Shown here: piece by piece, positions 26,633 through 35,226 of the stretch
Position numbering within the stretch: the stretch's first letter is position 1
How the letters are laid out: each line of letters begins with the position of its first letter
Assembly: GCF_014132155.1 (NCBI RefSeq)
Contig: NZ_BLJQ01000001.1
Coordinates: 372,001 to 436,000, forward strand
Direction: 5' to 3'
Length of the DNA stretch: 64,000 nucleotides
DNA from: Gluconobacter sp. Gdi
GTDB lineage: Bacteria; Pseudomonadota; Alphaproteobacteria; Acetobacterales; Acetobacteraceae
Program-made: the position numbers and the translations under genes
Notes under the pieces: generated by a model
Told to the model about the DNA's origin: nothing
Seen by the model: only the letters and a program-made list of their open reading frames with translations
Database searches by the model: none

Positions 26633-27478
26633 TTACCAGGAGTCCTTCGCGCCGCCTCCGCCAGAATCGCCTCCGCCGGATTTGTAGGAGTTTCTCTTCT
26701 TGTCGCCGCCGGACGAGTTGGCGTTATTACGTGAGGCGGCTGATAGAATATTGATCAGCAGGCTCAGGATCACGTCCCAGGGAATGCTGATCAGAAACCT
26801 GTCAAAAATTGAAAGAGGCAGGCCCTGAGCTTCGCGGCGTTGAGCGCGGACGGTAAAGCCCGAGCCAAGGGCAAACAGCACCATTCCTCCGACACCGAGT
26901 GCGAGATCAAATCCGTTGATGTTGAAGTCCGTATCGGATGTGGCCTGCTCCTCGTGAACCTGCGTCTCGCTTTTGCGCAAGATGTCGGCGATGGAATCCA
27001 GCATCCCGTTCAGCGCGGCGCCATAGTGGCCGGCTTTCAGGTCCGGTTGGGCAGCATGAAGGATATTGAATGTCTGAAGGTCCGTTAGGTCGCCTTCAAA
27101 TCCGTATCCGACTTCGATGCGGGCCTGATTATCCGGAATATCCAGAACGATCAGGAGACCATTGTCCTGACCTTTTTGACCAATGCCGGAGGCATGGAAC
27201 GTTTCATTCGCATACTGGTCGATATCGTCCACATGGCCCGGAAGAACGATCAGAATGTGCGGGTGACTTGGAAGCGTTTTCCGAAGATCCGTCAGTTTCT
27301 GGACGAGCTGATCCTGTTCCTGCTCGGACAGGCTCTGATGCGGATCTGTGACGAGTTCGGTCAAGGGTGTGGTCGCGCCTGCCGCCCCCGTCAGGGACAG
27401 GCACAGCAGGGCAGTCACGGCAAGGACCAGATGCAGGGTGCGCGTTAGAAGCAGGCGGGAAACAGTCGGCACGTTCAT
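26633..27478 (-). CDS. TPM-domain protein (YgcG family), membrane-anchored
   Basis: This 281-residue protein has a signal peptide (LHLVLAVTALLCLSLTGAAG), an extracytoplasmic TPM domain (residues 40-165, with DNGLLIVLDIPDNQARIEVG and GFEGDLTD), a membrane segment near residue 195 (LALGVGGMVLFALGSGF), a second hydrophobic stretch near 230, and a Gly-rich tail ending in KDSW. TPM proteins are commonly encoded with LemA, as here: the lemA stop is 17 bp upstream. In plants a TPM protein acts in photosystem II repair; the bacterial role is unknown. Confidence 0.87.
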   Translation of the reverse strand: MNVPTVSRLLLTRTLHLVLAVTALLCLSLTGAAGATTPLTELVTDPHQSLSEQEQDQLVQKLTDLRKTLPSHPHILIVLPGHVDDIDQYANETFHASGIGQKGQDNGLLIVLDIPDNQARIEVGYGFEGDLTDLQTFNILHAAQPDLKAGHYGAALNGMLDSIADILRKSETQVHEEQATSDTDFNINGFDLALGVGGMVLFALGSGFTVRAQRREAQGLPLSIFDRFLISIPWDVILSLLINILSAASRNNANSSGGDKKRNSYKSGGGDSGGGGAKDSW

Positions 27479-27495
27479 CCGGTCCTTCGGTCAGA

Positions 27496-28089
27496 TCAAT
27501 GCTTGGAGAAGTCTACGACTGGCGGCGTCTGTGCGGCTGGGGAAGCCTCGTAGTAGACGCGCTGATGGTAGCCCATGATCCCGGCGGCGAGGTTGCCCGG
27601 GAAGTGCATGACCGTCTGGTTGTAAGCCAAAATGGCCTGCTGCAGACGCTGGCGCGCCACAGTGATGCGGTTCTGCGTGCCTTCAAGCTGAACCATCAGG
27701 CTTGTGAAGTTCTGATTGGCCTGTAGCTGCGGGGACTGCTCAGCCACAACGTTGATGGCCTTGATTTCCTGTGCGTTACGGGTCTGTGCATCCAGGATCT
27801 TCTTCTGAAGGTCTTCATCGCTGACCGAGCGGGGATCAATGCGGTTCAGGGGCGTTTCACCCGAACGTGCCGCAGCGTAATCCGTCAGGGTGTCATGCTC
27901 GTGGGTGGCATAGCCTTTGACTGTGTTGACCAGATTGGGAATCAGGTCGGTCTGGCGCTGCACTTCGTTCTGAAGCTGACCCATCTGTTCCTTGACGTTC
28001 TGGTCCGCTCCCATGAAACGGTTATAGCTTGATCCCAGCAGGGCAATAATGCCGATTACCAGAATGGCAGGAATGAGAAGTTTTCTCAT
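27496..28089 (-). CDS. lemA: LemA family protein
   Basis: This 197-residue protein starts at ATG 28089 (MRKLLIPAILVIG), with GAGG 8 bp upstream. It has one N-terminal membrane helix, then a long four-helix-type domain with the LemA signatures YNRFMGADQNVKEQ, LQNEVQRQTDLIPNLVNTVKGYA and QLEGTQNRITVARQR. The C-terminal tail is exposed, either cytoplasmic or periplasmic; reports for LemA favour an extracytoplasmic domain. It forms an operon with the TPM-domain gene. A longer frame upstream lacks a ribosome site. Confidence 0.9.
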   Translation of the reverse strand: MRKLLIPAILVIGIIALLGSSYNRFMGADQNVKEQMGQLQNEVQRQTDLIPNLVNTVKGYATHEHDTLTDYAAARSGETPLNRIDPRSVSDEDLQKKILDAQTRNAQEIKAINVVAEQSPQLQANQNFTSLMVQLEGTQNRITVARQRLQQAILAYNQTVMHFPGNLAAGIMGYHQRVYYEASPAAQTPPVVDFSKH

Positions 28090-28183
28090 CAGGGGTCCTC
28101 TTAAATCAAAAAACGGATCATCACTCCGATCGCAGAAAAAATCGTCAGTCGTGAGTGTCTGTTCTTCGCCTTTATACAACAGG

Positions 28184-28219
28184 ATGGACTGAAGGAAAAA
28201 ACGTTTCTTTTTAGTCCAT
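28184..28219. promoter_or_regulatory. 36-nt imperfect dyad in the lemA-gltX divergent gap
   Basis: ATGGACT (28184-28190) is mirrored by AGTCCAT (28213-28219), and the interior AAGGAAA/TTTCTTT extends the pairing with one G-U. The gap 28090-28381 (292 bp) is otherwise AT-rich with no gene. Whether it works as DNA operator, attenuator or transcript stem is not clear. Confidence 0.5.
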
Positions 28220-28381
28220 GTTTGTGGGGCAAGTATTCCGGTTTCCCGTTATGTTATATCGGTAGAATGGCCATGTTTTATTTGCCCGCTGGAGCGTCGA
28301 GAAACTGGAGAGTGTCGGGTGTTCTGAACACGATGCTTCATGCATCTGGCATGACGCGCAATCATGCGGCATTAAGGCGGC

Positions 28382-29716
28382 ATGAAACTGCGCTTTGCCC
28401 CATCGCCAACCGGCTATCTCCATGTTGGTAACGCCCGTCAGGCCGTCGCCAACTTCCTGTTCGCCCGCCGCCATGGCGGCAAGTTCCTCCTGCGTATCGA
28501 CGATACGGACGTCGGGCGCAGCAAGCCTGAATATGAGGACGCGATCCGTAAGGATCTGGCGTGGCTCGGTCTGGACTGGGACGAAGAGGCCCGTCAGTCC
28601 TCGCGGATGGAGCGTTATGCGGCGGCCATCGACAAGCTGAAAGCCTCTGGTCGGCTCTATCCGTGTTTTGAGACCGAATACGAACTGAACGCCAAGCGCG
28701 AGATGCGCATCCGGGCTGGCAAGGCACCGATCTATGATCGCGCCATGCTGAAGCTGACGCCGGACCAGCGGGCTCGTGCGGAAGCCAATGGCAAGACGCC
28801 GCACTGGCGCTTCAAGCTGACGGATGGCAGCCGCAAGTGGCAGGATCTCGTCATGGACGATTGCTCCGTCAAGCTGACGGCAATCTCCGATCCGGTTCTG
28901 ATCCGCGCGGATGGTACGATCCTCTACACGCTGGCGTCAGTTGTTGATGATCTGGAAATGGGCATCACGCATATCGTCCGCGGTGAAGATCACGTCACAA
29001 ATACTGGCGTTCAGATAGACATCGCCGAAGCTCTGGGTGCAAAGCCGGATCGCTTTACGTTCGCGCATCTGCCGCTGCTGCTGGATTCTGATGGCGGAAA
29101 GCTGTCCAAGCGTTTCGATGCGCTGGGCCTGAAGTCGCTTCGTCAGGATGGGATCGAGCCGATGTCCATCGTGTCTTATCTGGCACGGGTTGGGACGTCC
29201 GATGATCCGGAAGTCATGACGATGGGAGAGGCGATTGCGGCATACGAGATCTCCCACGTCTCCAAGTCTGCGGCGCGGTTCGATATGCGCCAGCTTCTGG
29301 CTTTGAACCGCAAGGCTCTGCACAATCTGCCGTTCTCGGTGGCGAAGGAACATCTTCCGGCCGAGGCGACGGAAGAATTCTGGAATGCAGTGCGTGGCAA
29401 TGTCGATCTGACGGCAGAAATCCCGCATTGGTGGGATGTGACGCAGGGCACGATTGTTCCGCCGTCACAGCCGGAAGACCGTGAATTTCTTCAGCAGGCG
29501 CTTGAAACCCTTCCTGCCGAGCCATGGGGCGAAACCACATGGCAGGACTGGACCACGGCTTTGAAGGAAAAGTCAGGTCGTAAGGGGAAGGCCCTGTTCA
29601 TGCCGCTCCGTCTGGCGCTGACGGGTGAGGATAACGGGCCGGAACTGCATGTGCTGCTGGGCCTGATGGGCCATGCGCGGACGGTGTCCCGCCTTCAGGA
29701 CGCAATCGGCGCCTGA
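28382..29716 (+). CDS. gltX: Glutamate--tRNA ligase
   Basis: GltX charges tRNA-Glu (and in many alphaproteobacteria also tRNA-Gln, later amidated by GatCAB). The 444-residue class I synthetase has the HIGH-type motif in SPTGYLHVGNAR and the KLSKR loop (GGKLSKRFDALGL). It is slightly shorter than the usual 470-490 residues. Several Acetobacteraceae carry two gltX paralogues, so this may be one of a pair. AAGG sits just before the ATG. A dyad terminator follows. Confidence 0.95.
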   Translation: MKLRFAPSPTGYLHVGNARQAVANFLFARRHGGKFLLRIDDTDVGRSKPEYEDAIRKDLAWLGLDWDEEARQSSRMERYAAAIDKLKASGRLYPCFETEYELNAKREMRIRAGKAPIYDRAMLKLTPDQRARAEANGKTPHWRFKLTDGSRKWQDLVMDDCSVKLTAISDPVLIRADGTILYTLASVVDDLEMGITHIVRGEDHVTNTGVQIDIAEALGAKPDRFTFAHLPLLLDSDGGKLSKRFDALGLKSLRQDGIEPMSIVSYLARVGTSDDPEVMTMGEAIAAYEISHVSKSAARFDMRQLLALNRKALHNLPFSVAKEHLPAEATEEFWNAVRGNVDLTAEIPHWWDVTQGTIVPPSQPEDREFLQQALETLPAEPWGETTWQDWTTALKEKSGRKGKALFMPLRLALTGEDNGPELHVLLGLMGHARTVSRLQDAIGA

Positions 29717-29722
29717 ATTATG

Positions 29723-29755
29723 ATTGGGAATGCCGGTAATCCGGGCATTCCCAAT
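29723..29755. terminator. Dyad terminator between gltX and the epimerase gene
   Basis: ATTGGGAATGCC (29723-29734) pairs with GGCATTCCCAAT (29744-29755), a perfect 12-bp stem with a 9-nt loop. The T-run is short (TTT), so it may serve both converging genes only partly. Confidence 0.7.
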
Positions 29756-29763
29756 TTGGAGCG

Positions 29764-30633
29764 TCAGACGGGTTCGACGCTCCAGAAAGCTTCCCAGCTT
29801 TCGCCGGGCTGCAAATGCAGCAGGCCTGGTTTCTCCGAAAAATCGCCAGAGAAGCCAACGGGTGTGGCATAGCCATACCAAGGTTCGATGCACAGGAAAC
29901 CCGCGCCTGGCTTGGTCCAGATCCCGAGATCTCTGAAGCCGTTCCAGCGGATGCGCAGGCCGTTTCCGTCCGGGTCTGTAAAATCGACTGCCTTGCTGTG
30001 TACATCCAGCATGATGATGGCATCAGCTTCAAACAGGCTGTCTTCCAGCGGAAGAACGCGATCTTTAATCGGGGAGGGGGCACCATCTGGCAGTAGCCCG
30101 TCTGGGCTGATGCGCCGGATCTGATCGGTTTCAACCCTCTCAAATGTCAGGCGATGACCTGCGCGCTCCGCTTCTGGCTTGAGAGGCCACATAAATGCGG
30201 GATGTGCGCCCAGAGAGGCATGAAGCGGGGCATCTTCGGACGGGTTGGTTAGAACATAACCGACATGCAGGCCGGTTTCTTCCATCCGGTAGATGAGATG
30301 CAGGCGGAAGGCAGCGGGAAAGAGTGCGCGGGTCTCGGGCGTGTCTTCCAGTTCCAGAACGCAGCCGGTTTCTGTCCGCTCAACCCAGTGGAAGGTCATG
30401 TCACGTGCGAAGCCATGTTGCTTTAGCGTGACTGGTTTGCCGTTGAGTGTCATGTTTTCCGGCGGTTTCCCGACGATGGGAAACAGAATGGGCGAGTGAC
30501 GCTTCCAGGCGGGGCCAGCGGTCCAGAGAAGGTCCTGTCCTGAAGCCGTCCGTAAAGAGGTTAGCTCTGCGCCGTGAGCGGAAACCGTTGCCGTCAGGCC
30601 GTTTTTGCCGAAGCTGTGTTGAGTATCAGACAT
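29764..30633 (-). CDS. Aldose 1-epimerase family protein
   Basis: This 289-residue protein is of the galactose mutarotase-like fold. VSAHGAELTSLRTASGQDLLW opens the domain; the substrate-contact regions are KQHGFARDM and GAHPAFMWPL, with the acidic catalytic residue probably in FLCIEPWYG. The ATG at 30633 is taken because AAAGG precedes it and the fold begins there; a longer frame to 30732 exists. The stop of the upstream channel gene overlaps this start by 8 bp. It could equilibrate sugar or sugar-phosphate anomers before oxidation. Confidence 0.87.
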   Translation of the reverse strand: MSDTQHSFGKNGLTATVSAHGAELTSLRTASGQDLLWTAGPAWKRHSPILFPIVGKPPENMTLNGKPVTLKQHGFARDMTFHWVERTETGCVLELEDTPETRALFPAAFRLHLIYRMEETGLHVGYVLTNPSEDAPLHASLGAHPAFMWPLKPEAERAGHRLTFERVETDQIRRISPDGLLPDGAPSPIKDRVLPLEDSLFEADAIIMLDVHSKAVDFTDPDGNGLRIRWNGFRDLGIWTKPGAGFLCIEPWYGYATPVGFSGDFSEKPGLLHLQPGESWEAFWSVEPV

Positions 30634-31612
30634 GGTGGGGGTGCCTTTCATGCGCTGTGGACGGATCAATTGGCTCGTGGTCGCCATGTTCAGTTGTATG
30701 GAACTGGGTGAAGTCGACCTCGACCCTGCCATCCGGGCGGTGATGGATCATGTCCGAGAAACGGTAGCCGTGTTTCACATGGCCGATCTCGTAGGCATGT
30801 CGTGCGAAGAGTGTCTGGGAGGAGATTTCGTCTGTCCCATCCATCGTGATGATGATTTCCGCATTCTGGTCAATCAGCGTGTCTGCTGACAGGCCATAAA
30901 GCGGGCTGGTCTCATCAATCATGTGTGTGGCGTTCAGGCTGATCCGAAAAATCGGCATATGTGACTGGATCAGAGCCAATCGGTCAAAGCGGCGGACAAG
31001 CCGACTATGATCGTCTGGCATCAGGCGCGTCAGGGTCATCTCGATGTTGGCCGACAGGATCAGCGTGCGCCGGCGGTTGGCGATGCGAATGGTTAATGTC
31101 GGGATCAGGTCATCATAGGACACGACGGCGACATGGCTGAACAGGATGCGGGCCCTGGGACGGGAGAAGCGTGCGAAGACAAGTCCGGTTGCCAGCGCAT
31201 TGAGCATCATCCCTGCGAGAACTTCAAAGGAAACAATGGTGTTGGTTAAGCGTCCTACGGGAGCCATCGTCCCGTATCCGACTGTTGAGATTGTCTGGAC
31301 GCTGAAGAACACGTCATCGAGAAAATCCCCGTGTGGAACACCACTGACGCTGCCGGGGATCATGTAATAGAGCGCTGCAAAGGCAACGTTGATCACCAGA
31401 TATAAAAGGAGGGACGCCCAGAAGAATGTCCCCCATGTCATGGTCATCAGGTGATGGTAGAGGTCTCCGAAGGAGCCATCTTTCAGACCGGTACGGATAA
31501 TGTCGCCCCGGCCGTTTTCTTCCAGGACGTGAGCGCGGATGCGGTTGGCCGTTTCCGCCACCAGCGCCTCAGGCCGTGGATGCATCCGGTGCCTGTGTCG
31601 CCAGTGGATCAT
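30626..31612 (-). CDS. Inward-rectifier potassium channel (KirBac type)
   Basis: This 328-residue protein has two membrane helices (GTFFWASLLLYLVINVAFAAL and the helix after the filter, FEVLAGMMLNALATGLVFARF) flanking a pore with the K+ selectivity filter STVGYGTMAP. After the pore comes an immunoglobulin-like cytoplasmic domain (FSHVAVVSYDDL, LTIRIANRRRTLILSANIEM). This is the layout of KirBac1.1/3.1. The ATG at 31612 is preferred over an in-frame ATG at 31663 that lies inside the trmJ coding region. It starts 4 bp after trmJ and overlaps the epimerase start, in one chain with cysS. A His-rich C-terminal tail (HHRPDG, HTTEHGDHE) is distinctive. Confidence 0.92.
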   Translation of the reverse strand: MIHWRHRHRMHPRPEALVAETANRIRAHVLEENGRGDIIRTGLKDGSFGDLYHHLMTMTWGTFFWASLLLYLVINVAFAALYYMIPGSVSGVPHGDFLDDVFFSVQTISTVGYGTMAPVGRLTNTIVSFEVLAGMMLNALATGLVFARFSRPRARILFSHVAVVSYDDLIPTLTIRIANRRRTLILSANIEMTLTRLMPDDHSRLVRRFDRLALIQSHMPIFRISLNATHMIDETSPLYGLSADTLIDQNAEIIITMDGTDEISSQTLFARHAYEIGHVKHGYRFSDMIHHRPDGRVEVDFTQFHTTEHGDHEPIDPSTAHERHPHHV

Positions 31613-31616
31613 GGTC

Positions 31617-32393
31617 TTACCGTCTTGCCTTTCTGGCGCTGACCAGTTCGCTGACCACGCCATGGAGCGTGCGAAGTTCCTGTTCGGTGACTTCGCCTCG
31701 TGTGAAGAAATGCCGCAGATTGCGGATCATGCCCGGTTTCTTCTGCTCGTTGCGCAGGAAGCCACAGTCATCAAGTTCCCGCAGCAGATGGGACATGAAG
31801 TTTTCCAGCTCGCCCTTGGTGGCCACATGCGTCTCATTGGTCATGAGGTCACGCGGGGGCGTCATGTCTTCGGTCAGATACCACTCATAGGCCATGACGA
31901 GCACGGCCTGTGCGAGGTTGAGAGACATGAACTTCGGATTGAGCGGGTAACGCACCAGCGTATCGGCGCGGGCCATGTCTTCGACGTCGAGGCCAGCGCG
32001 CTCCGGCCCGAACAGGATGCCGGTGCGCAGGCCGCGCGTAGAGGCCACACGGAGTTCTGCTGCCGCGCCGCGTGCGGTCATGACTGGCTTCACAACATGG
32101 CGGGGGCGGGGGCACGTGGCGAAGACGCGGTGCAGGTCAGCCACGGCCTCATCCACCGTCTCGAAAACCTGTGCGTTGTCGAGGATGCGATGGGCGCCGG
32201 AAGATGCGGGCCATGCGCGTTCCTGTGGCCAGCCGTCCCGCGGAGCCACAATGCGCAAATGGAACAGCCCGCCATTCGCCATGGCCCGAGCTGTTGTACC
32301 GATATTTTCGGCGAGCTGTGGCCGCACAAGAATGACAACGGGATCAAATTCGCCGATCGGTTCCAGATCGGCGCCACCATCACGTCCGGTCAT
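31617..32393 (-). CDS. trmJ: tRNA/rRNA 2'-O-methyltransferase of the SPOUT class, TrmJ-like
   Basis: This 258-residue enzyme has the SpoU motifs VILVRPQLAENIGTTARAMANGG, GILFGPERAGLD and MSLNLAQAVLVMAYE, the last two forming the trefoil-knot S-adenosylmethionine site. TrmJ methylates the 2'-OH of residue 32 in the anticodon loop of certain tRNAs. The assignment to TrmJ rather than another SpoU enzyme rests on the length and the C-terminal extension. ATG 32393 begins 4 bp after the cysS stop. Confidence 0.86.
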   Translation of the reverse strand: MTGRDGGADLEPIGEFDPVVILVRPQLAENIGTTARAMANGGLFHLRIVAPRDGWPQERAWPASSGAHRILDNAQVFETVDEAVADLHRVFATCPRPRHVVKPVMTARGAAAELRVASTRGLRTGILFGPERAGLDVEDMARADTLVRYPLNPKFMSLNLAQAVLVMAYEWYLTEDMTPPRDLMTNETHVATKGELENFMSHLLRELDDCGFLRNEQKKPGMIRNLRHFFTRGEVTEQELRTLHGVVSELVSARKARR

Positions 32394-32397
32394 GGGA

Positions 32398-33756
32398 TTA
32401 TGCCTTCCGCCATGTGGTGCCACCGGGGCCGTCTTCCAGCGTGATGCCGTCTGCGGCAAGCTGGTTCCGGATTTCATCCGCGCGGGCAAAGTTACGGGCT
32501 TTGCGGGCTGCCAGACGTTCCTCGATCAGCTCTTCGATGGCGGATGCATCAACGCCTGAGCGGAACCATTCAGCCGGGGAAACCTGGAACAGACCAAGCT
32601 GTTTGCCAGCGGCCAGAAGACCAGAGGCAGCTTGCTGATCGCCTTGCATGGCAGCGTCTGCCAGCGGGTGAAGGGCTGCGATGGCGAGTGGTGTGTTCAG
32701 GTCGTCGCACAGCGCGTCCAGCACGGTTGCTGGAACGTCTGCGCCCTGTTGGGCATCACCGCGCTCAAGGGCGCGATAGAGACGATCCAGAACGCGACGT
32801 GCTTCTTCCAGCTTCTCCCAGGTGAAATCCAGCGTCGAACGATAATGGGCGCCTAGATAGAGCAGGCGCAGTGGTTCAGCCGGGGATTTTTCCAGAACTT
32901 CACGGATGGTGAAGAAATTGCCCAAAGACTTGGACATCTTCTCTCCATTGGAGAGCAGCATGCCGTTATGGAGCCAGTGCGTGGCGAATTTGCTGCCCGG
33001 ATAGCAGCACAGAGACTGCGCACGTTCGTTTTCATGGTGTGGGAAAAGCAGATCGTCGCCGCCGCCATGAATGTCGAAGCTGTCTCCCAGATACCGGTGA
33101 GACATGGCGGAGCATTCGATGTGCCAGCCGGGGCGACCACGGCCATAGGGGCTGTCCCAGCCGGGCTGATCCGGGGTGGACGGCTTCCAGAGCACGAAAT
33201 CGCCGGGGTCACGTTTGTAGGGCGCTACTTCGACGCGGGCACCAGCGATCATGTCATCCAGCGAGCGGCCGGAAAGTTCGCCATAAGACGGGAAGTTCCG
33301 GACCGCGAACAGAACGTGCCCTTCGGCTTCATACGCATGCCCGTTTTCGACCAAGCGCCCGATCATTGCCAGCATCTCACCAATATGGTGGGTCGCGCGG
33401 GGTTCGATATCCGGCGGCAGAATCCCGAGTGACGCCAAATCTTCATGAAAGGCTTCAGTCGTACGGGCGGTCAGGGCAGAGATGTCCTCACCGTTCTCCT
33501 TCGCGCGTGCTGTGATCTTGTCGTCCACGTCCGTAACGTTGCGGACGTAAGTGACGCGTGGATACAGCACACGGAGCAGTCGGATCAGGATATCGGCGCC
33601 CATCATAGCGCGCAGATTGCCCAGATGCGCCCGGTCATAGACTGTGGGTCCACAGAAATAGACCCGCACATTCTGCGGATCGAGTGGTGTGAACAGTCGC
33701 TTTTCGCGCGCGTGGGTGTCGTGCAGACGGAGCACGTGAGGAACGGGATCGGCCAT
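32398..33756 (-). CDS. cysS: Cysteine--tRNA ligase
   Basis: CysS attaches cysteine to tRNA-Cys. The class I motifs are present: FCGPTVYDRAHLGNLRAMM (HIGH-type), the zinc-site Cys and His (ECSAMSHRYLG, GGGDDLLFPHHENE), and KMSKSLGNF. Length 452 is normal. I take ATG 33756 (MADPVPHVLRLHD) as start; an in-frame GTG at 33780 has no ribosome site. It is the first gene of a minus-strand chain, cysS-trmJ-channel-epimerase, with intergenic gaps of 4 bp. It is divergent from the MATE exporter. Confidence 0.94.
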   Translation of the reverse strand: MADPVPHVLRLHDTHAREKRLFTPLDPQNVRVYFCGPTVYDRAHLGNLRAMMGADILIRLLRVLYPRVTYVRNVTDVDDKITARAKENGEDISALTARTTEAFHEDLASLGILPPDIEPRATHHIGEMLAMIGRLVENGHAYEAEGHVLFAVRNFPSYGELSGRSLDDMIAGARVEVAPYKRDPGDFVLWKPSTPDQPGWDSPYGRGRPGWHIECSAMSHRYLGDSFDIHGGGDDLLFPHHENERAQSLCCYPGSKFATHWLHNGMLLSNGEKMSKSLGNFFTIREVLEKSPAEPLRLLYLGAHYRSTLDFTWEKLEEARRVLDRLYRALERGDAQQGADVPATVLDALCDDLNTPLAIAALHPLADAAMQGDQQAASGLLAAGKQLGLFQVSPAEWFRSGVDASAIEELIEERLAARKARNFARADEIRNQLAADGITLEDGPGGTTWRKA

Positions 33757-33843
33757 AGATGGGATCAATGCGCCAGCCACCGTTTTGGTGCAACAGGCTT
33801 TGTTACTCTTGTCTGTATGATCTTCACTGCGATAGTGAGGCTT

Positions 33844-35226
33844 ATGTGTAGAACCTTCAAAGATCCGACTTCCTCACGCGGGCATGCTCTTGCCCTGCTG
33901 CGCGTGGCTCTTCCGCTTGCACTTTCCCAGCTTTCCGAAATGTCCATGGGCGTGACGGACACCATTCTTTTGGGTGGTCTGGGGGTAGCTGAAGTGGCCG
34001 TCGGTGGTCTGGCCAATACTTTTTTCTTCACCACCATGGTGACCTGCCAGACCATTCTGGGCGGAGCGGGCGTTCTTCTCTCTCATGGTCGTGGGGCGGA
34101 AGATCACGGCCGGGATTCTCATGACGGTCGCAGTGTCATGAGCGCCGCGTTCGTTCTGGCGCTCCTGATCTTCATCCCCTGTGCATTGCTATTGTGGTTT
34201 GTGCAGCCATTGTTTGCGTGGCTGGCGGAACCTGGGGATGTGGTAACGCAGGGCAGCCACTTCATTCACATTCTTCTGCTGTCCCTGCTGCCGGATCTTG
34301 CCGTAATCGGCGTGCTGCGTGTGGCGCTCCCATCGCTTGGTGCGGAGACGCTTCTGCTGTGGATCATGCCTGCCATGGCGATCTGCAATGGCATCACCAA
34401 TGCGGCGCTTATTCATGGATGGTTCGGGCTGCCTGCGATGGGGATGTATGGCTCCGCCACAGCCACAACTCTGACAGGCTGGGCGATCAGTTTTGCCCTG
34501 ACCGGATTGTGTCTGATGCATCCGCGAGTGCGGGCCGTTATGAAGCCAGCCCCTGTGCGCTGGCCTATCATGAAGGAGCTGTTGAAGCTCGGTTTGCCCA
34601 TGATGATGGGAGCAGCGGCCGAAATTCTCATGTTTCAGATCACAAGCCTTCGGGCGGGGCAGCTTGGAACCCAAAGCCTTGCGGCCCATCAGGTTGCAGT
34701 GAACGTCAGTGCACTGCTGTTCATGGTGTGTCTGGCGATTGGTCAGGCCACCAATGTCCGCGTGGCGTACTGGCGTGGGTCTGGCCGGATGGATCAGAGC
34801 CGCAGGGCTGCCTGGACCGGGATCTGGGTAGTACTGGTCTGGTCCGTGCTGTCGTCAGCCTTGTTGCTGATCTGGCCGGAGAAGATCGTGAGCCTTTATT
34901 TCACGGGTCATGCCCCGGATCCGGCTACGGCTGCGCTGGTGATCACGCTGATGAAGATTGCCGGGATCTACCAGATTGTGGACGGACTTCAGGTTGTGTT
35001 TAGTGGCGCCCTGCGAGGCTGCGGTGATGCCGTGTGGCCGATGGTAATTGCTGTCACGAACTATGGCCTGATCGGCCTTGTCTTTGGCGGGTGGTTGGCC
35101 TTCCAGCAGCACTGGGGTGCGGAAGGCCTTTGGGTTGGTATGGCGGCAGCGCTCACGGTGAGCTCTGTTGCTTTGGGAGTTCGGCTTTTCAGCGTGATGC
35201 GGAAAGCCGAGCCTGTGCCATCGTAA
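33844..35226 (+). CDS. MATE family efflux transporter
   Basis: This 460-residue membrane protein shows about twelve hydrophobic segments and the MATE/NorM pattern: LPLALSQLSEMSMGVTDTILLGGLGVAEVA at the start, then a half-repeat beginning LKLGLPMMMGAAAEILMFQ. MATE proteins expel cationic drugs or metabolites in exchange for Na+ or H+. The ATG at 33844 has GAGG 3 bp before it; ATG 33817 is an alternative without a ribosome site. Its 3' end overlaps the converging MFS gene by 38 bp. Confidence 0.9.
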   Translation: MCRTFKDPTSSRGHALALLRVALPLALSQLSEMSMGVTDTILLGGLGVAEVAVGGLANTFFFTTMVTCQTILGGAGVLLSHGRGAEDHGRDSHDGRSVMSAAFVLALLIFIPCALLLWFVQPLFAWLAEPGDVVTQGSHFIHILLLSLLPDLAVIGVLRVALPSLGAETLLLWIMPAMAICNGITNAALIHGWFGLPAMGMYGSATATTLTGWAISFALTGLCLMHPRVRAVMKPAPVRWPIMKELLKLGLPMMMGAAAEILMFQITSLRAGQLGTQSLAAHQVAVNVSALLFMVCLAIGQATNVRVAYWRGSGRMDQSRRAAWTGIWVVLVWSVLSSALLLIWPEKIVSLYFTGHAPDPATAALVITLMKIAGIYQIVDGLQVVFSGALRGCGDAVWPMVIAVTNYGLIGLVFGGWLAFQQHWGAEGLWVGMAAALTVSSVALGVRLFSVMRKAEPVPS

